Of a DNA stretch of 64,000 bases, positions 58,568 through 64,000 are shown piece by piece; position 1 is the first letter of the stretch; the number at the start of each line of letters is the position of its first letter. This stretch comes from Celoporthe dispersa (taxonomy: Eukaryota; Ascomycota; Sordariomycetes; Diaporthales; Cryphonectriaceae). Made by a program: the position numbers and the translations under genes. The stretch covers positions 2,218,001-2,282,000 of the forward strand of contig WAID01000007.1 in the NCBI GenBank assembly GCA_016584495.1, given 5' to 3'. The notes under the pieces are model-generated. The model was not told the DNA's origin, made no database searches, and saw only the letters and a program-made list of their open reading frames with translations.

Positions 58568-61423
58568 ATGTCCCGGCACGTCATGGCCGAGAGGCCACAC
58601 CGGGAGATGGAGGAGAAGTCGCGGTTTCGCGAGACCTTCTTCTCGCTAAAGAGCGTGGTGCAGCAGAGGCCCGACTCTATCCATACCGAGTTCATGGAGA
58701 CGGACTGGGATGAGGACGACATACTTAGTGAGCTAGAGGACAGCGGAAGCTCACCTCGGCACAGCATCGACTCTGTAAGTCGCCTGATGCTCTCCTCCGC
58801 CCCCTGCCGCCGTCCTGTCCCCCCCTCGGCGATGAGAAGAAGAGCACATGAGCCGTAGCAGCGGTAGCTGACTGGGTGTGAACCCCCTCCCCCCCCATGT
58901 ATAGTCTGGCCGCCCGAGTATGACGACCCTGTCTACCTATGATGAGGCTCGCACGCCGGACCAGCGCTCACTCGCGCGTTTCGAGATGGGGCCGGACCCG
59001 ATCAAGCCGACCCTCGGCCCAAGGGGCCCGCACCTGTTCCGCAGCTCCATCGGCTCGACGGCCTCGCTCGAGTTCCAGAGCGCGCTGTCGCTGTCGCCCG
59101 TCACGCCCAAGGTGCCCGGCCAGGAGGTCGAGTTCCGGCTGCCCATCACCTTCGACATGGACCTGCAGACACCGAGGACGGCGGTCCACACGGGGCCGGT
59201 GCGGTTCACCAGCGCGAGGCTGGACACGGCAGACCTGGCCGAGTGGGCGCCGGAGAAGGTGGCGCAGTGGATGCTCAACGCCGGCGTGGAGCTGCAGTTT
59301 GCCGAGAAGTTCGTCGAGAACGACATCAACGGGGCGATCCTGATCACGCTGAAGTTCGAGGACCTCAAGGAGCTCGGCATCGCCTCCTTCGGCGTCCGGA
59401 CCAAGGTGTGGGAGGAGATCGCCAGGGTGAAGGACATCCGCGCCGCGTCCCCAGACCCGGAGACGCCCATCGAGGACGAGCCGAGCAGGGAGGTGAGGAG
59501 GGAGATGAGGCGGCAGGAGCGGAAGGAGGACGGCGGGGACGTGAAGCGCAGCCAGAGCAGCCGGCGGCGCAAGCAGCACAACGAGGACACCATCCGGCCC
59601 GGAGAGTCCGTCTCCATCGTCGGCATCGAGCAGGTGCTGCCGAAGCCGCACCACTGCTCCAAGGGCGACAAGTGCCGCAAGTGGCAGAAGCAGCAGCGCA
59701 TGATCGAGGCCTTCAAGAACGACCACCCCTTTGTCAACCTGGACAGCGGCGGCGTCGTCATGGTCGCGGGCGATCCCGGGAACCCGGCCACCGCCAGGGC
59801 CATCAGGCCAGACGACGAGGTGGTCTTCCGGCCCGTCTCCGACGCCGTGCCCTCGGTGGTCGCCTCGTCCGACATCCTGGGCTCCGAGGGCCTGGCCCCG
59901 CTCCAGTACCTGCAGCAGGCAACGCTGCGGAACGCCCAGGCCCGGGAGCAGCAGGCCAACATCCAGCAGTTCCTCGAGCTGCAGCACCAGACCGCCGCCG
60001 CCGCCGCGGGCGAGGACGTCCCGCCCACGCCGCCCTTCGAGATGCTCCCGCACAGGAAGGCGACGCCCCACAGCGGCCTCAAGACCCTCTCCAAGCTGTC
60101 CATCCCGGCGCAGGCCAGCCGCCCGGCCGAGGACCTGCCCGGCTCCGCCTGTCCCGGCTCTGCCTGTCCCGGCTCGGCATATCCCCCCTCCGCGCACACC
60201 TTTGGGCCCTCCCAGCCCTCATATGCCGCGCAGCAGCGCCAGGCACACCAGCCGTCGCCGTCGCCGTCGCCCTCACCAGACTCACGCTCCCAGACGCCCA
60301 CCGGGGTCTACCGCTTCGGCACGCCCTTCTCGGAGATGGACGTGCCGGTGACGGCGCACTACTCCATGGCGCCCGTGGCGCGCGACGCCTCACAGTCCGT
60401 GCCACCAGAGATGAACTACCACACGGCCGCCAACCCGCCGCCCCGCTCGCTCTCCCGCGCTACCTTCCGCAGGCCCTCCTTCATGGCCATGCCGCCCGTG
60501 GACGAGAACGCAGCGACGCCCGTCGAGACGGCCATGACGTCTCCCCGGTCCAGACAGCCGCGGCCCCTGCAGGCTCCTCCTCGTGCCCCCTGGCCCTGGT
60601 CTCCTCCCGCCATAGGCCGCCAGTTCGAGACAGCCATCGCACCCATCCCCAGGGTTCCCGGGGGAGGCGGCACGGACTACTTCAGCAGCGGCGGCGGCGG
60701 CGACAGCGGTGGCATCAGCAGCGGCAGCAGCAGCAGCAGCAAGAGCGGCAGCAGCAGCGGCGGCAGCAAGCAGCACACGCCCAGCAGCAGCCTCTCCTCG
60801 GGGAGCATGACCAACCCGTCGGCGCTGGCGGGGAACCCAAAGGACCTGGACGGATACCAGTACCAGGGCTACATGAAGAAGCGCAAGACCAAGATGCTCC
60901 GGCACGAGTGGCACGAGCAGTACGTCACCCTCAAGGGGACGCGCCTGGCCGTGCACAAGGACCGGCGCGAGGTCGACCGCACGCTCGAGTACGTGGACAT
61001 CGACGACTACGCCATCGCCTGCGCCGGCCTGGCGTCCACGAGCAAGCTCAACGCCGCGTTCAAGGCCATGAGCATCCGCAAGGACAAGGGCATGACCAAG
61101 GAGGACATCGCCGCCTTCAGCTTCCAGCTCATCCCGCAGGGCGACATGAGGGTCGGGGGGTCCGGCTCCGGAAGAGGGAGAGCTCGCTGTCGTCCGGCGC
61201 CGCGCCCGCGACGCACCGTCGGAACGGTAGCCTGGACGGCACCGCGCTGCCGTCTCCCCCGCCGCCGCCGCCCGAGGCGTCCAACGGTACGGGCAAGACG
61301 CACCACTTTGCCGTCCGGAGCCGCGACGAGAGGATCGACTGGATGAGGGAGCTGATGCTGGCCAAGGCCCTGAGGCAGAAGGGCGAGGGCTTCGAGGTCA
61401 GCGTGAACGGCAACATGATCTAG
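58568..61423 (+). CDS. Boi/Pob1-like polarity protein with SAM and PH domains (one frame break)
   Basis: Related to the Boi1/Boi2 and Pob1 proteins that bind Cdc42-pathway partners and phospholipids at sites of polarised growth. Exons 58568-58774 and 58905-61423 are joined by a 130-nt intron (IDS to SGRPSM). The N-terminus (SRFRETFFSLKSVVQQRPD) and the acidic FMETDWDEDDILSELED precede a SAM domain at about residues 179-250 (WAPEKVAQWMLNAGVELQFA, LKELGIASFGVRTKVW). A long Pro/Ser-rich middle contains PGSACPGSACPGSAYP and a Gly/Ser repeat. The PH domain begins at about 717 (GYQYQGYMKKRKTKMLRHEW) and ends HHFAVRSRDERIDWMREL. An SH3 domain, present in yeast Boi1/2, is absent. The frame breaks in the G-run 61,155-61,160, where one more G gives GGVRLRKRESSLSSG; corrected length is 908 residues. 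A possible extra first exon (ATG at 58,489) would add METMSRHV in frame. Confidence 0.85.
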
Positions 61424-62681
61424 TCTGTCAACTTTTTCCTTTTCCTTTTTTGTCTTGTTTTTTCCTTCTCTTGTTCCCTTTTTCTTTGCTTTTCTCGGCG
61501 CTTCATTTGCATTCTGATTGGCGTTTCTGCATGATGATTTCTCTCGCGCTCTCTCTTTTTTTTCCCTTCTTTTTCTTCTTTTACTTTTCCCTCTTTTCAT
61601 ATCCTTTTCTTCTTCTCTATGCCTCACATTTGAAACGACATGATACCGATGATACCTTTCTCCTCTTTATTTTCATCTCCGATTCTCCTGTTCCATTTTG
61701 AGCAAGCCGCAAGCCATACTCTTTTTCCGCAGCCTTGTTGCTGGGGGAATTGACGTTTAGGCACTCAGGTTCGGGATTCAATCAGTTCCTCATTTTTCTA
61801 TAAAAAAAAAACCAAAAAAACCACCCCTCCAACATCGGTGGGATGTTATGACTTTGTTTATGAGGCTTGGAAAAGAAGACACAACCCGCTCGCAAGAAGC
61901 AATATGAAGAAATCTTTTTCTTCTTTTTATTAACGACTGGATGACAATATGGAAAGAAGGGGAAGGGGAGGGGGCCAGCAGCCAACTTAATACACTCTTT
62001 TCTTGATCAGGATCAAAGTAGTCAGTTTGATAGCATCTTAATCAGGACATTATTTGTATGTTTATATTGGGTGTGCCAGCGGATGTCCCGTGTCTCTCTT
62101 GGGTATGCAAAGTATATATAAAAAAACCATGGCTTTCCTGTGAAGCCATCGCATCGTTGTAAAGTAACCCACCCTGACAACAAGTGTAGCCTCGACGTTG
62201 CAGAAAACACATCTTGATCTTGGCCAGCTACAACCCAGTGCCTTTTTCTCCCTCTCTTCCTCAACTCGGAGCATATCACGTAGTTGCTTTGGCAAAGACC
62301 CTTCAATGAGCGGTACAGTCTACAGGAGACGAGGCCAGGCTTTGCATCTGCCATAAGAACACACACGAGGCAGGCAAAAAAGCCACCCACCTCTTTTTTC
62401 TTTTTTCTTTTCTCTCTCCCCCTGATGATAGCACCTACATAAAAGGGACCTGTCAGGTCTGATATCCGTGCTCATCAGGCTCAATGCTAATCATAGAAGT
62501 CGCAAGATTAAGCAATTACATGGTAGATATAGACCTCACATGCGCCGATCTCCAAGTCTACAGAAACTAGTACAGCCCGTAACTTGTGTGTCTGCGTGTT
62601 GGCGCGCGCAGGTCACTACGCCCCGTCACCACGCCCCTCCCCTCGCCACCAATATTGTCTCCCCGGCGGCCGGCCCAGGGC
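61424..62681. other. Convergent intergenic region, T-rich 3' UTRs
   Basis: 3' UTR of the SAM-PH gene is strongly T/C-rich (about 61,430-61,640). An A-run lies near 61,802-61,820 and T-rich stretches near 61,915-61,930. 3' UTR of SHR3 follows. No conserved ORF or RNA gene is seen. Confidence 0.5.
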
Positions 62682-63316
62682 TTACTGCTTCTTCTTGGTC
62701 GAGCTCTTGGCCTGCTCCTCCTGCTGCTCGATGAGCTCATAGTCATCCAGCTCCTTCCGGTCCGCATACCACTGGCCGCCCTGCAGCACCAGGACGCCGA
62801 CCAGCACGAGGGCCAGGATGGTGTTGCTGGCGGCCATGACCTTGAGGCTGTCCTCGCGGCCGAGGACGACCTCGCCCGTCAGGGGCCCCTCGTGCAGCTC
62901 CTCGAAGGCGCCTTCGGCCCAGATGTCGCTCGAGACGGCGCGCAGGCCCTTGACGATGTTGGCGACGTAGACGCCCACGCCGATCAGGTACATGACGAGC
63001 GAGGCGCCGTCGAAGAGCATGTTGCTCTCCGAGGGGCGGAATAGCTTGATGAAGAAGCCTAGGAAGCCGACGGCCACCATGATGTGTAGGAGGCGGGCGA
63101 TCAGGGGCGGCGACTGGTGCATGAACTTGAGGTGCGTCTCGAGCTGGTCGAAGAAGGTCGGCGCGACGGGGGCCGACGTCCAGAGGAGGGGGTAGTCGTA
63201 GGGGAACTGGGCGAAGATGATGCCTAGGAAGAAGCAGACGGCTGCGGCGGGGAGCTGGTCAGCTGGGTTTGGTCTCTGGGGTCGTCGCGGCAGATGCGAC
63301 GGCGCAAAAGAAGGGA

Positions 63317-63406
<90 letters not shown>

Positions 63407-63521
63407 GGAGGGATCAGACTCACGCCCGACGATGAGAAAAGGTCGCAAAGGAGCTGGACCCGCGGTAGTCCTTGGACCGCACGGTCTTGTTGCGATCAAT
63501 CTTGAAAACGCCAGACGACAT
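62682..63521 (-). CDS. SHR3: Shr3-family ER packaging chaperone for amino-acid permeases (one frame break)
   Basis: ER membrane protein that prevents aggregation of polytopic amino-acid permeases and helps load them into COPII vesicles. Two exons on the minus strand, 63521-63424 and 63241-62682, flank a 182-nt intron filled by a GA/CT microsatellite. The first transmembrane region is split by the intron: SSFATFLIVG then PVCFFLGIIFAQFPYDYPLL, the Shr3 hallmark. More membrane segments follow (LLHIMVAVGFLGFFIKLF, LVMYLIGVGVYVANIVKGL, NTILALVLVGVLVLQGG), and the tail is charged and Lys-rich (SSTKKKQ). The frame breaks in the coding-strand T-run at 63,437-63,440: one T too many, without which ATFLIVG continues into the splice. 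Corrected length is 218 residues. No alternative splice pairing repaired the frame. Confidence 0.88.
63242..63423 (-). other. SHR3 intron holding a long GA/CT microsatellite
   Basis: The donor is GTGAGT and the acceptor GCCGCAG, splitting a Pro codon. An almost pure GA tract (CT on the coding strand) at 63,321-63,403 makes up nearly half of the intron, close to its 5' end. Confidence 0.78.
63321..63403. repeat. (GA)n microsatellite of about 83 bases
   Basis: About 41 uninterrupted GA units, the longest simple repeat in the window, inside the SHR3 intron. Confidence 0.97.
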
Positions 63522-64000
63522 GGTGAGGAATGTTGGTTACGACCTGGTCGGGTTACCACCTGCTATAGTTCCGATAGACTTTTTTTTTCTTTCTCTATCG
63601 GCAAGAAGAAATCCACCCCGAGGAAAGAAGGGAAAGGCAAGACGTCGGGTTGTTGGTCGAAGGAGAGAGAGAGAGGGAGAGAAAGCTGTAGTTTGTAGCG
63701 TTGTGGGAAATCTCGTCAGCCGGCGGGACGTTCAAGGTCTGATGAATTAGCTACAGTAGACTATCGTTGGAGCGGCCTCAATTAGGGGTCCCCCCGGAAC
63801 CCGGTGCGACCAGCCTAATGCGGCGCGGGTTAGCGATAAGAGCTTTCGGCTGGGTCCTTACCTAATAGTACCTCCTACACATGATCTCTCTTTGAGTATA
63901 GAATACTGCTTACTGGTAACCAGTCTTCTCCAGTGAACATTCGCGGTTTCAGGAAACACATTATAGGCTTTCCAGATTTGTTATCTACTTCAGTACCTAA
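63522..64000. other. SHR3 upstream region to the window edge
   Basis: Presumed SHR3 promoter and leader. A GA-rich tract lies at about 63,660-63,682 and a short T-run near 63,581-63,588. No gene is seen before the window ends. Confidence 0.5.

Noticed and set aside
58937..60301. 454- and 409-codon ORFs opposite the SAM-PH gene
   Set aside because: Shadows of a GC-rich coding exon; compositionally biased translation without motifs.

Overview
This is a 64-kb piece of a nuclear chromosome from a filamentous ascomycete (Pezizomycotina, most likely Sordariomycetes). Coding sequence is GC-rich. Most introns are 60-130 nt with GT-AG ends, and the gene set is typically fungal (ARF1, EMP24, HSP78, ADE17, PSF1, SHR3, a VSB1-like vacuolar transporter, a Zn2Cys6 regulator, a SAM-PH polarity protein). 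The assignment rests on recognising protein families and fungal gene structure; no search was run.

I support 17 protein-coding genes. From left to right they are: mitochondrial Pic2-like carrier (+), Tat-SF1/Cus2-like splicing factor (+), luciferase-like-domain membrane protein (-), DUF3405 type II membrane protein (+), Emp24 p24 cargo receptor (-), ARF1 GTPase (+), mitochondrial Hsp78/ClpB disaggregase (-), ADE16/17 bifunctional purine enzyme (-), GINS subunit PSF1 (+), VSB1-like SulP-STAS-cNMP transporter (+), DUF202 membrane protein (+), SOD-fold mitoribosomal protein (+), Cys-rich single-pass surface protein (-), BAHD-like acyltransferase (+), Zn2Cys6 transcription factor (-), Boi-like SAM-PH protein (+) and Shr3 ER chaperone (-). 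The genes are housekeeping and unrelated to one another. I see no operon-like logic, convincing biosynthetic cluster, transposon, tRNA, rRNA or CRISPR array. Long gene-poor stretches lie at about 6.2-11.5 kb, 40.0-43.9 kb and 49.4-58.5 kb, and dinucleotide and other simple repeats are frequent.

The most important structural observation is that 9 of the 17 genes contain at least one single-base reading-frame break (12 in all). Most lie in or beside short homopolymers. In each gene, restoring the frame base by base gives a total coding length divisible by three and continuous family homology. Because ARF1, Shr3, the GINS-era housekeeping neighbours and a mitoribosomal protein should not all be decaying together, these look like consensus errors of the assembly rather than pseudogenes or programmed frameshifts. 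Coordinates of the affected genes are given for the whole gene, with the break position in the evidence.

No previously undescribed system is evident. The items most worth a second look are the clustered frame breaks, a start codon directly abutting a splice donor in the SAM-PH gene, two stop-free introns whose length is a multiple of three, and a granulin-like CCPxGxxC ectodomain on the single-pass surface protein.
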